A stretch of DNA of 64,000 nt from an uncultured Candidatus Binatia bacterium (GTDB lineage Bacteria; Desulfobacterota; Binatia; UBA9968; JAJDTQ01), in contig OY282432.1 in the NCBI GenBank assembly GCA_958295985.1, forward strand, positions 1,859,282 through 1,923,281. Reading direction: 5' to 3'. The position numbers and the translations under genes were made by a program. The stretch's first letter is position 1; each line of letters begins with the position of its first letter. The notes below the pieces were generated by a model. It saw only the letters and a program-made list of their open reading frames with translations, did no database searches and was not told the DNA's origin. Shown piece by piece: positions 54,377-61,931 of this stretch.

Positions 54377-54562
54377 GTCCGATTGAGCTGCGTGATCGTG
54401 CGGGCCGACCTTCCGAGGTCGGGGATTCCGCGATGGCGCTCAAGATGTCCGCGATTTCCGAAAAGCTGTGCTCATTTGACATGTCCACGATTACTTGACA
54501 TGTCCACGATTATGTCCGATTAGTGCCGTTATCGGACCCCCCGAGGGGAGGGGGAATACGTC
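54377..54562. other. Regulatory-looking leader with tandem 19-bp repeat and hairpin
   Basis: TTGACATGTCCACGATTA occurs at 54476-54493 and again at 54495-54512 (19-bp period). The inner GACATGTC is a palindrome. Each copy begins with a perfect -35-like TTGACA. GTCCGAT (54514-54520) pairs with ATCGGAC (54531-54537). The run GGGGAGGGGG before ATG 54563 is a strong ribosome binding site. The layout fits a repressor-controlled promoter. No known protein gene is in this stretch. Confidence 0.45.
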
Positions 54563-54835
54563 ATGACACTCGAAACCGCGGTTGCCGTCGCCACCATCGC
54601 CAGCCCGATCGTCGCTGCCATGGTAGGGGCCGCTCAAGTCGCCGTGGTCGCCTGGGGCATCCGGGTCATGACGCGGGCACAGGACGCCCGCGAAGATGCC
54701 CGCGCCGCCCGCGAGGATGCCCGCGCCGACCGCGAAGATGCCCGCCACCGCGAAAGCATGGAAGCACTACGGGCCTTGATCCACGGCATGGAAACCGTGA
54801 TCGCCCGGACCGCGCCGAAGGGTGACAGCCAATGA
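54563..54835 (+). CDS. Small membrane-anchored coiled-coil protein (copy A)
   Basis: 90 aa starting at ATG 54563 with GGGGAGGGGG upstream. The first 34 residues are hydrophobic (a likely membrane helix, 'TIASPIVAAMVGAAQVAVVA'). A 7-residue repeat 'AREDARA' occurs three times in a row (21-bp units at 54683-54745), then 'HRESMEALRALIHGMETVIA' forms a helix of coiled-coil type. The last 35 residues are identical to those of the next protein. The stop overlaps the start of the next gene (ATGA at 54832-54835). No homology-based function can be named. The linkage to an integrase suggests a mobile-element accessory protein. Confidence 0.55.
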   Translation: MTLETAVAVATIASPIVAAMVGAAQVAVVAWGIRVMTRAQDAREDARAAREDARADREDARHRESMEALRALIHGMETVIARTAPKGDSQ

Positions 54836-55050
54836 CGCCGGCAGAATGGATTGCCGTAGGGCAACTCGCGGTCTCGGGCGTCACCGTCCTTCTCGTATGG
54901 CAGGGCCTTCGCCAGATGCGCCGGTCCGGAGACCAGCGCGAGAAGCGCGAAGATGCCCGCCACCGCGAAAGCATGGAAGCACTACGGGCCTTGATCCACG
55001 GCATGGAAACCGTGATCGCCCGGACCGCGCCGAAGGGTGACAGCCAATGA
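54731..55050 (+). repeat. Perfect 105-bp direct repeat (two copies)
   Basis: 54731-54835 and 54946-55050 are identical, with an offset of 215 bases. Each copy covers the C-terminal coding part of one small protein plus the overlapping ATGA that starts the next gene. The identity at DNA level, including third positions, shows recent duplication or gene conversion. The spacer between copies carries the different N-terminus of the second protein. Confidence 0.85.
54832..55050 (+). CDS. Small membrane-anchored coiled-coil protein (copy B)
   Basis: 72 aa beginning at ATG 54832, overlapping the copy A stop. The N-terminal 28 residues ('EWIAVGQLAVSGVTVLLVWQ') are a different hydrophobic helix. From 'REDARHRESMEALR' to the end it is identical to copy A. 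It again ends with ATGA, coupling it to the integrase remnant at 55047. Two different membrane anchors with one shared cytoplasmic tail suggest a modular pair. Function unknown. Confidence 0.55.
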   Translation: MTPAEWIAVGQLAVSGVTVLLVWQGLRQMRRSGDQREKREDARHRESMEALRALIHGMETVIARTAPKGDSQ

Positions 55051-55271
55051 ACGCCGGCTTGACGACAACCGAGGCAAGCGCCGGAACCGTAACCGGCACG
55101 GCCCGTGATCTCGTAGCCGCTTCGATCTCGGACAATACCCGTCTCGTCCATGTCGGGGCGCTTCGACGGCTGGTAGCGGCTGTGAAGTTCCGCGCCAAGC
55201 TCACCGGCCGACCGTCACCTGTAGGCGAAGGCGCGTTCAGCGATACCTTCGCCTTGAACTCCCCCGTGTAG
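55047..55271 (+). pseudogene. Tyrosine recombinase (integrase) N-terminal stump
   Basis: 74 codons starting at the ATG overlapping copy B. 'ARDLVAASISDNTR' and 'VGALRRL' followed by 'AAVKFRAKLTGRPSPVGE' match the SAM-like core-binding domain of a family of tyrosine recombinases. In full-length relatives some 40 residues separate 'GALRRL' from 'FRAKL', and the catalytic domain (R-H-R-Y) follows. Here those residues are deleted, and after 'VGE' the frame runs antisense through an IS3 fragment. It is inactive. Its presence shows that the locus was once an integrative element. Confidence 0.7.
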
Positions 55272-55355
55272 CGGCGTCGTGTTGCCATTTCGTATCCTTC
55301 CTTTCGTCGGTAGAATACACCTTGGCAACCTGTCCGATTTTCCGGGACCACCTCA
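55229..55355 (-). mobile_element. IS3-family insertion sequence fragment (orfA start and left end)
   Basis: On the minus strand ATG 55286-55288, preceded by AAGGAAGG, opens 'MATRRRYTGEFKAKVSLNA', the N-terminus of IS3-type OrfA transposase (helix-turn-helix domain). Upstream, TGAGGTGGTCCCGGAAAATC beginning at 55355 resembles the IS3-family terminal inverted repeat. Only about 19 codons remain before the sequence switches to the integrase remnant near 55229. OrfB, the right end and the rest of OrfA are missing. Confidence 0.7.
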
Positions 55356-55586
55356 AACATCCGCCCCCGGCGACGTGCCTGCCAACACTTCTTCCGTTCT
55401 CTCCGTGATTGAAATTCGCCTTCAAGATATTGTATCAAACCGGATTCAAGGAGTCGCTCCCGAATAGTCCAGGCCGGCAGGATTCGACGGGTGTATGGAC
55501 TCCAGGAAGACTGGCATGACCCTTGACTCGTGCGCGCCAGCAGGTCGTGGCGCACAATAGCCAAGGTCTTCGGGGGGTTCGGAAGC
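55356..55586. other. Intergenic stretch, no gene recognised
   Basis: 231 bases between the IS3 fragment and the FAD protein gene. Open frames here lack ribosome binding sites and resemble nothing known. The promoter for the following gene should be here; TTGAAA followed by TGTATC about 16 bases later near 55410-55440 is a weak candidate. Confidence 0.4.
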
Positions 55587-57062
55587 ATGTCTCAGGTCAG
55601 GAAATACACCACGGATATTGCCATCATCGGCTCCGGTGGAGCGGGAATCGCCGCCGGCATCGAAGCCCGCGACTCGGGCGCCCGGGCCATCGCTTTCGAA
55701 AAGGCGCCGGACCTGGGCGGCGCCGCCATCATCTCCGGCGGCGGCTGCCTCATCGTGGGTACGCCGATTCAGCGGGCCAACGAGATCTACGACACGCCGG
55801 ACCTGGCGTTCAACGACTGGCTCAAATGGGGCGGGCCTTCGGTGGACGAGGTCTGGGCGCGCTACTACATCGAGCACTCGCTTCATGACCTCTACTTCTG
55901 GGCCGAGCGCATGGGGGTCAAGTGGGTAGACATGAAGCAGCAGGAAGGCAACACGGTGATGCGCTGGACCCGAGCCCAGAGCAGCGGGCTCGGTCTGATG
56001 ACCCATCTCATCGAGGCGTACCGCCAGCGTGGCGGTGAGGTCGTGTCCAACACCGAGGTCACGGAGCTCAAACGTGAGAACGGCCGCGTCACCGGTTTCG
56101 TGGGCAGGGATTCAGGCAGCGGCGAGACGGTGGACGTGGACAGCACGGTGGTGGTGGTGGCTACCGGCGGGTTCAACTCCAACCTCGACATGGTGCTCGA
56201 GGCTAGGCCCGAGCTCAAGGGCGAACGGGTCATGGAGGGTTCCGGCCGCGGTTCCACCGGGACCGGTCACAGGCTGGTGCGGCAGGCCGGCGGTTACCTC
56301 ACCCACGTGGACCACATCTGGTTCTACGTCTACGCCACTCCGGACTATCGCGACCCGAGCCAGCGGCGCGGCCTGGTCTTTCGCCAGGCGCCGGGTTACA
56401 TCTGGATCAACCAGCAGGGCCGGCGGTTTCACAACGAGGCGCTGTCGGGCGGTAACTCTGCCACGCCGGCGCTGATGGCACAGAACCCGCGCCACGCATG
56501 GGCGGTGGTGGACACGCCCATGACCGCCAAGCTCGAGATCGCGGACCCTTACTACCGCGCCGGGGACAAGGTGGACCGGGACAAGGTCCAGGAACTCCTC
56601 GACAACTCTCCGTTCATCAAGAAGGCCGGTTCGCTGGAGGAGTTGGGCCAACGCATGGAGGTGGACGTCCCGACCTTTCTCGACGCCGTGGAACGCTACA
56701 ACCAGGCGTGCGAGCAGGGATTGGACAAGGAGCCCGAGTTCGGGAAGCCGCTGAAGCTCTCCAGGAAGTTCGACACCGCCCCGTACTATGCCATCCAGAT
56801 CTTCCCGCTGGCGCGCAAGAACTTCGGCGGGGTCAAGACCGATATACGCTGCCGCGTCCTGAACAAGCACTTCGAGCCGGTTCCCGGCCTCTACGCCGCG
56901 GGCGAGGTGGCGGGCATGGCCGGAGGCCACATCAACGGCCGCGCGGGACTGGAGGGAACGATGCTCGGGCCGTCGATCTTCAGCGGCCGCGTGGCCGGCG
57001 GCTGGGCCGCCCACGAGGCCGGCTGCGGCGACGGCTTCGTCGGCATCCCGAACCGTGACTAG
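55587..57062 (+). CDS. FAD-dependent fumarate reductase/ketosteroid dehydrogenase-like flavoprotein
   Basis: 491 aa from ATG 55587; the open frame begins 57 bases earlier but without a ribosome binding site. FAD-binding 'AIIGSGGAGIAAGIEARDSG' near residue 10, 'FEKAPDLGGAAIISGGG' near 40, 'VVATGGFNSNLDMV' near 195 and the C-terminal 'GLYAAGEVAGMAGGHINGRA' near 450 define the FAD_binding_2 superfamily (succinate/fumarate dehydrogenase flavoprotein, 3-ketosteroid delta1-dehydrogenase, tricarballylate dehydrogenase). It likely introduces or removes a C=C bond next to a carbonyl. It is followed 30 bases later by a molybdoenzyme gene. Confidence 0.82.
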   Translation: MSQVRKYTTDIAIIGSGGAGIAAGIEARDSGARAIAFEKAPDLGGAAIISGGGCLIVGTPIQRANEIYDTPDLAFNDWLKWGGPSVDEVWARYYIEHSLHDLYFWAERMGVKWVDMKQQEGNTVMRWTRAQSSGLGLMTHLIEAYRQRGGEVVSNTEVTELKRENGRVTGFVGRDSGSGETVDVDSTVVVVATGGFNSNLDMVLEARPELKGERVMEGSGRGSTGTGHRLVRQAGGYLTHVDHIWFYVYATPDYRDPSQRRGLVFRQAPGYIWINQQGRRFHNEALSGGNSATPALMAQNPRHAWAVVDTPMTAKLEIADPYYRAGDKVDRDKVQELLDNSPFIKKAGSLEELGQRMEVDVPTFLDAVERYNQACEQGLDKEPEFGKPLKLSRKFDTAPYYAIQIFPLARKNFGGVKTDIRCRVLNKHFEPVPGLYAAGEVAGMAGGHINGRAGLEGTMLGPSIFSGRVAGGWAAHEAGCGDGFVGIPNRD

Positions 57063-57092
57063 CGCGCGACCGACCGCGGATCACCGAACACG

Positions 57093-59486
57093 ATGACGGA
57101 ACCACAGGTCGAGAAGGTACGGGGCTACTGTGCGCTTTGCACCGCCCACTGCGCCACCGTCGCTACGGTGGAGAACGGCCGGGTGACGAGGCTCGATCCC
57201 GACCACGATCATCCCAACGGCGGCGCCATCTGCGTCAAGGGCAAGGCCGCCCCGGAACTGGTCTACCATGGCGAACGCCTGAACTATCCGTTGCGCCGTA
57301 CGAACCCCAAGGGCGCCGAGGACCCGGGTTGGGAGCGGGTCGGCTGGGACGAGGCGCTCGACGACATCGCGGCGCGCCTGCTCGGCATCCGGGAACGATA
57401 CGGCGCCGAGGCCATCGCCATGGCCCGTGGAACCGCCAGCGGCACCTCGACGGACGACGTCAACCAGTGGTCGTCGCGTCTCCTCAACCGCATCGGAAGC
57501 CCCAACTCGGTATCCACCACCCACGTCTGCAACTGGCACCGGGACACGGTGTTCAGCTACACCTTCGGGGTGCCGCAGCCGTCCCCGGACGTGCTACGCA
57601 GCGGCGCCTTCCTCCTGTGGGGCCACAACCCGAGCTCCACGCAGTTGATGCTGGCACAGGACACCGTCGCGGCGCGCAAGCGCGGCATGAAGATCGTGGT
57701 GGTGGACCCGCGAAGGGTCGGCCTCGGCAGTCAGGCGGACGTGCTGCTTCAAGTGCGCCCGGGCGCCGACGGGGCGCTGGCCCTGGCCCTCGTCCACGTC
57801 ATGATCGAGGAGGGACGGTACGACGAGGACTTCGTCGGCGACTGGACCAACGGCCCGTTCCTCCTGCGCACGGACACCGGAGAGGCGTTGACCGAGGCGG
57901 ACGTGGCGGCCGGGGGCGGTGCGGGCCGCTACATGATCTGGGACGAAGTCTCGCGCCGGGCCGTGGCCTACGACCCGCGAGCGCGGGCCTGCATGGAAGA
58001 CGGCGTGCGGCCGGCGCTGCTCGGAAGCGTCAGCGTGCCGGCCAGGGACGGCGCCGCGGTGTCGTGCGAGCCGGCGTTCGCCGCCTTGGCCCGGCTGGCC
58101 GCGTCCCATGCGCCGGAACGGTCCGAGAGCGTCACCCGCGTCCCCGCGGACAAGGTCCGCGAAGCGGCCCGTGTCCTCAGCGACAACCGGCCCGTGAGCA
58201 TGTTCATGTGGAACGGCGTCGGGCAACACACCAACGCGACTCAGACGAGCCGGGCCATATCCATCCTGTACGCGCTGCTGGGGGACATCGACGCGCCGGG
58301 CGGCAACCTGATGCTGCCCATGGCGCCGTTTCGCGGGATGGACGGCAAGGAGTTCCTTCCCGCGGAAGCGGCCGCACGGCGTATCGGGCGGGCCGAGAAA
58401 CCGCTGGGGCCGCCGGCGACCGCGGGTGCGTGCGCGGCCCACGACGTCTACACCGCCATCCTCGAGGACCGTCCGTATCCGGTCCGTGCCCTGATCAACC
58501 TGGGCTCCAACACGGTTATCTCCAACGGCGACCCCGGGCGCGGCCGAGAGGCCCTGTGCGCCCTGGAAGTGGGAGTCGCCACCGAACTGTTCATGACCCC
58601 CACGGCCCAACTCTGCGACTACGTGCTGCCCGCCGCCAGCTTCCTGGAGATGGACCACCTCTCCGGCGGCTTCCGGCACCGAGTGGATGCCCGCTCCCAC
58701 GTCCAGTACCGGCCGCGGGCGGTGGAGCCGCCGGCGGAGCGGCGTTCGGATACGTGGGTGGTGTTCGAGCTGGCCAAGCGCATGGGCTTTGGCGACGATT
58801 TCTGGGGCGGCGACGTGGAGGCGGCCTATTCCCGTCAGTTGGAGCCGACCGGCATGACCCTGGACGAACTCCGGGCGCATCCGGGCGGTGTGACCCTGAA
58901 GAGCCCGCGGCGTTACCGGAAATACGCGGAAACCGACGAGGAGGGCCTGCGGAAGGGCTTCGACAACCCCTCCGGCAGGGTGGAGATCTACTCCCACCGG
59001 CTTGCGCAGCACGGGTTCCCGCCGCTGCCGGAATACGAGGAGCCGGCCCTGAGCCCCACGAGCAGGCCGGACCTTGCCGCGGAGTATCCTCTGGTCCTGA
59101 CCAACGCCAAGTTCACGACGTTCATCCACAGCCAGCAGCGGGCCCTGCCCAGTCTTCGCAAGGCGGCGCCGGAGCCCACCGCCGAGCTCCATCCGGATAC
59201 GGCCGGTGAGCACGGCATCGAGCACAGGCAATGGATGATCGTGGAAAGCCCGAAGGGCGCCGTCAAGGTGCGGGCGAACCTCACCGCGCGGATCATCCCC
59301 GGCGTGGTCTGCGTGCAACACGGCTGGTGGCAGCCCTGTCGGGAGCTGGAGCTTCCGGGACACGATCCCTTTTCGGCGATCGGAGCCAACCCCAACGGGT
59401 TGGTGGACTCGGAGCACCGGGATCCCATCAGCGGCTCGCTGCCGCACCGGTCGTCCCTGTGCCGCGTGCGCCCGGCCGACGGATAG
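57093..59486 (+). CDS. Molybdopterin-dependent oxidoreductase (DMSO reductase superfamily)
   Basis: 797 aa. An N-terminal 4Fe-4S motif is seen in 'GYCALCTAHCATVATVENG' (C-x2-C-x3-C) with the fourth Cys in 'ICVKGKAAPELV' near residue 47. 'STTHVCNWHRDTV' near 145 may carry the Mo-ligand Cys. Later blocks 'LINLGSNTVISNGDP', 'TPTAQLCDYVLPAASFLEMD' and the C-terminal 'ARIIPGVVCVQHGWWQPC' fit molybdopterin-dinucleotide binding domains. No Tat signal is present and no iron-sulphur or membrane subunit gene is adjacent, so it is probably cytoplasmic and monomeric, like some transhydroxylases or hydratases. Substrate unknown. Confidence 0.85.
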   Translation: MTEPQVEKVRGYCALCTAHCATVATVENGRVTRLDPDHDHPNGGAICVKGKAAPELVYHGERLNYPLRRTNPKGAEDPGWERVGWDEALDDIAARLLGIRERYGAEAIAMARGTASGTSTDDVNQWSSRLLNRIGSPNSVSTTHVCNWHRDTVFSYTFGVPQPSPDVLRSGAFLLWGHNPSSTQLMLAQDTVAARKRGMKIVVVDPRRVGLGSQADVLLQVRPGADGALALALVHVMIEEGRYDEDFVGDWTNGPFLLRTDTGEALTEADVAAGGGAGRYMIWDEVSRRAVAYDPRARACMEDGVRPALLGSVSVPARDGAAVSCEPAFAALARLAASHAPERSESVTRVPADKVREAARVLSDNRPVSMFMWNGVGQHTNATQTSRAISILYALLGDIDAPGGNLMLPMAPFRGMDGKEFLPAEAAARRIGRAEKPLGPPATAGACAAHDVYTAILEDRPYPVRALINLGSNTVISNGDPGRGREALCALEVGVATELFMTPTAQLCDYVLPAASFLEMDHLSGGFRHRVDARSHVQYRPRAVEPPAERRSDTWVVFELAKRMGFGDDFWGGDVEAAYSRQLEPTGMTLDELRAHPGGVTLKSPRRYRKYAETDEEGLRKGFDNPSGRVEIYSHRLAQHGFPPLPEYEEPALSPTSRPDLAAEYPLVLTNAKFTTFIHSQQRALPSLRKAAPEPTAELHPDTAGEHGIEHRQWMIVESPKGAVKVRANLTARIIPGVVCVQHGWWQPCRELELPGHDPFSAIGANPNGLVDSEHRDPISGSLPHRSSLCRVRPADG

Positions 59487-59713
59487 GAGCACGTTTCCCA
59501 GACCCTCCGCCGGCCTCTCCACGAGGCCCATGTGTCGGGGGGCGCGACACCGGCAGGGGGTGGCCATGACGCGCCCGCGGTTCGCCGCGGCCGCGCGGAT
59601 TTCGGATGGGAGCGTCGGAGTAAAGGCCCGCGCAGGATGGTTCAGGGGCTCTACCTGGAGCGGATTTCGGATAGGAGCGTCGGAGGGCCGCGCTTGGGCG
59701 CTCCCGGAGGGAC
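59487..59713. repeat. Intergenic region with a 26-bp direct repeat before a cyclodeaminase gene
   Basis: GCGGATTTCGGATGGGAGCG plus TCGGAG at 59595-59620 recurs at 59660-59685 with one mismatch (G to A), 65 bases apart. The rest of the 227 bases is GC-rich without a credible gene; a small open frame (59532-59717) has no family resemblance. The repeated box could be a paired operator for the gene starting at 59714 or a scar of local duplication. Confidence 0.5.
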
Positions 59714-60790
59714 ATGATGGTTCTGGTACTCAAGAACGAACAGTTGGAAGATCTGGTGCCCATGGCGGACGAGATCGACGCCATCGAGCGGGCCTATCGG
59801 GAGATGGGCGAGGGCAGCGCGGTCAATTCGCCCCGCGCCCGGCTCCGGGTCCAGGCCCCGGGAAAGAAGCCGGGCTTCCAATACTACTTCAACAACATCA
59901 TGGGGCTGGTGCCGGGGATGAAGTCCATGGGGCTCAGGATCGACTCGACGTTCTCGGATGAAGAGGAGGTCGCCGGCGCCAAGAGGAGGATCTACCCGGG
60001 AGACTACGTCGGCCTTGTCTTTCTCTTCGATATGGAGGACTGCTCGCTGCTGTCCATCATGGACGACCACTACATATCCATCCTGCGCGTCGGCGCCACC
60101 AGCGGCGTGGCGGCCAGGCACCTCGCCCGCGGGGACGCCCGGGTGATGGGTCTGGTGGGGTCCGGGGAGCAGGCCAAGACGCAGTTGCTCGCGGCTTGCG
60201 CCGTGCGGCAGCTCGACAAGGTCAAGGTGTTCAGCCCCACCCGGGCCAACCGCGAGCGGTTCGCCGAGGAGATGACCGAGAAGGCCGGCGTGGAGATCGT
60301 CCCGGTGCATTCCGCGGAGGAAGCGGTGCGCGGCAGCGACATGGTCACCGCGGCCACCAACACGGTGGATCCGGTCATCGAGGGCGAGTGGTTGGAGGAG
60401 GGGGCCTTCGTCAACAGCATCGTGGGCGGGGACAGCTACCTGGCGCGTTCCGAGCTGGACGACGCCGTGATCGAGCGGGCGGGTCTGATCGTCGTGGGGT
60501 TCCGGCAGCAGATCTTCCTGGACCGTCAGGCGGAGATCTACCCCCGGATACAACGCGGTCTCATCCAGGAAGAGGACCTGCACGAATTGAGCGAGCTCCT
60601 GACCGGTCAATGCCGCGGCCGGGAGAGCGACAGGGAGATCATCGTGTTCAAGAACAACACCGGCATGGGCATCCAGTTCGCCGCCACCGCCAGGGTCCTG
60701 TACGAAGCGGCGCGAAAGAAGGGCATCGGGACCGAGCTTCCCTCGGAGTTGTTCGTGACCGACCGCAAGGGCAAGACCTATTCGCCGTAA
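59714..60790 (+). CDS. Ornithine cyclodeaminase/mu-crystallin family protein (paralogue 3)
   Basis: 358 aa. ATG 59714 and 59717 are both possible; GGAGGGAC precedes them. Rossmann motif 'GLVGSGEQAKTQLLAACAV' is at residues 147-165, followed by 'VKVFSPTRANRERFAEEMT', the region shared with the paralogues at 3437 and 4523. 'EIIVFKNNTGMGIQFAATA' is at the C-terminus. It differs from the others in an insert near 80-95. It is probably an NAD(P)-dependent imine or amino acid oxidoreductase. It is followed by a TRAP substrate-binding protein gene, suggesting that the substrate is imported. Confidence 0.87.
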   Translation: MMVLVLKNEQLEDLVPMADEIDAIERAYREMGEGSAVNSPRARLRVQAPGKKPGFQYYFNNIMGLVPGMKSMGLRIDSTFSDEEEVAGAKRRIYPGDYVGLVFLFDMEDCSLLSIMDDHYISILRVGATSGVAARHLARGDARVMGLVGSGEQAKTQLLAACAVRQLDKVKVFSPTRANRERFAEEMTEKAGVEIVPVHSAEEAVRGSDMVTAATNTVDPVIEGEWLEEGAFVNSIVGGDSYLARSELDDAVIERAGLIVVGFRQQIFLDRQAEIYPRIQRGLIQEEDLHELSELLTGQCRGRESDREIIVFKNNTGMGIQFAATARVLYEAARKKGIGTELPSELFVTDRKGKTYSP

Positions 60791-60840
60791 CGCCGGTGGA
60801 TTGTGTTCTCAACCCGGAGCGGGAGCGGGAGAGGGGAACG

Positions 60841-61893
60841 ATGACGAGCAGACGCAGCTTTCTGAAGCAGGCGGTGGCCGCGGGCGCCGCGGGCGTGGCG
60901 ACCGTGGCGGCGCCTGCGGTCCATACGCAATCGAAGACGAGGATCCGGTGGCGGCTCCAGACCTACGCGGGTCCGGCGCTGGCCGAGCACGTGATCAAGC
61001 CCTCCATCCAGTCGTTCAACACGGTGGCCAACGGCGAGATGGAGATCGAGCTGTACTTCGCGGACCAGCTTGCGCCCACCGACGAGTTGTTCCGGGCCAT
61101 GCAGCGCGGCGCCGTCGACGCGGTGCAGTCGGACGACGACTCCATCGCCGCGCCGGTGGACATCTCCGTGTTCGGCGGCTACTTCCCCTTTGCCTGCCGC
61201 TACAGCCTGGACGTGCCGGTGCTGTTTCACCAATGGGGGCTCGACGAGATCTGGGCAGAGGCCTACGGCGAGGTGGAGGGCGTCACCTGGTTGGGCGCCG
61301 GCGCCTGGGACCCCTGCCACTTCAATACCGTTGCCCCCATCCGCAGCCTCGACGACCTCAAGGGCCTGCGCGTGTTCACGTTCCCCACCGCGGGCCGCTT
61401 CCTGTCCCGCTTCGGGGTGGTGCCCGTGACCCTGCCCTGGGATCGCGTCAAGGCCGCGGTGCAGACCGGTGAGATCGACGGCCTCGCCTGGTCCGGCATC
61501 ACCGAGGACTACACGGTGGGCTGGGCGGACGTCACCCACTACTTCCTCACCAACAACATCTCGGGCGCGTGGTGCGGCTCGTACTTCGCCAACACCGAGA
61601 GGTGGGACGCCCTGCCCGGGCATCTCAAGGAGCTGTTCCGGCTCTGCATGGACAGCTCGCACTACTACCGCCAGCACTGGTACTGGGGCGGCGAGGCCAA
61701 GCTGCGGGTGGAGGGTGCGAAGCTCGAGCTCACCACCATCCCGGACGAGGAGTGGACGAAGGTCGAGGCCGAGGCGCGCCGGTTCTGGGACGAGATCGCC
61801 GCCGGGAGTCCGCGCAACGCCCGGGTGGTGAAGATCCTGCGCGACTACAACGCCGTCATGGACAAGGCCGGACGCCCCTATCGTTACGCCTGA
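60841..61893 (+). CDS. TRAP substrate-binding protein with Tat signal (orphan)
   Basis: 350 aa. GAGAGGGGAACG precedes ATG 60841. The N-terminus 'MTSRRSFLKQAVAAGAAGVA' carries a twin-arginine (S-R-R-x-F-L-K) signal, so it is exported folded. The mature part follows the DctP fold with 'LDDLKGLRVFTFPTAGRFLS' near residue 180 and 'GEIDGLAWSGITEDYT' near 215, as in the group that binds 2-keto acids or mannonate-type acids. DctQ and DctM are not nearby; the neighbours are a cyclodeaminase and two MFS genes. The permease must be elsewhere. The stop codon lies in a 16-bp tandem repeat. Confidence 0.88.
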   Translation: MTSRRSFLKQAVAAGAAGVATVAAPAVHTQSKTRIRWRLQTYAGPALAEHVIKPSIQSFNTVANGEMEIELYFADQLAPTDELFRAMQRGAVDAVQSDDDSIAAPVDISVFGGYFPFACRYSLDVPVLFHQWGLDEIWAEAYGEVEGVTWLGAGAWDPCHFNTVAPIRSLDDLKGLRVFTFPTAGRFLSRFGVVPVTLPWDRVKAAVQTGEIDGLAWSGITEDYTVGWADVTHYFLTNNISGAWCGSYFANTERWDALPGHLKELFRLCMDSSHYYRQHWYWGGEAKLRVEGAKLELTTIPDEEWTKVEAEARRFWDEIAAGSPRNARVVKILRDYNAVMDKAGRPYRYA

Positions 61894-61931
61894 AAACGGT
61901 TACGCCTGAAAACGGTTACGCCTGAGAACGC
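61884..61931 (+). repeat. 16-bp tandem repeat (three copies) at a convergent gene junction
   Basis: TTACGCCTGAAAACGG occurs at 61884-61899 and 61900-61915, and a third copy with one change lies at 61916-61931. On the plus strand the unit ends the binding protein with Tyr-Ala-stop (TAC GCC TGA). On the minus strand the third copy ends the MFS gene with Gln-Ala-stop. The unit therefore carries a usable stop in both directions. Confidence 0.8.

Noticed and set aside
59532..59717. 61-codon open frame before the third cyclodeaminase gene
   Set aside because: Arg/Gly-rich composition of translated GC-rich spacer and it contains the direct repeat; no support as a gene.
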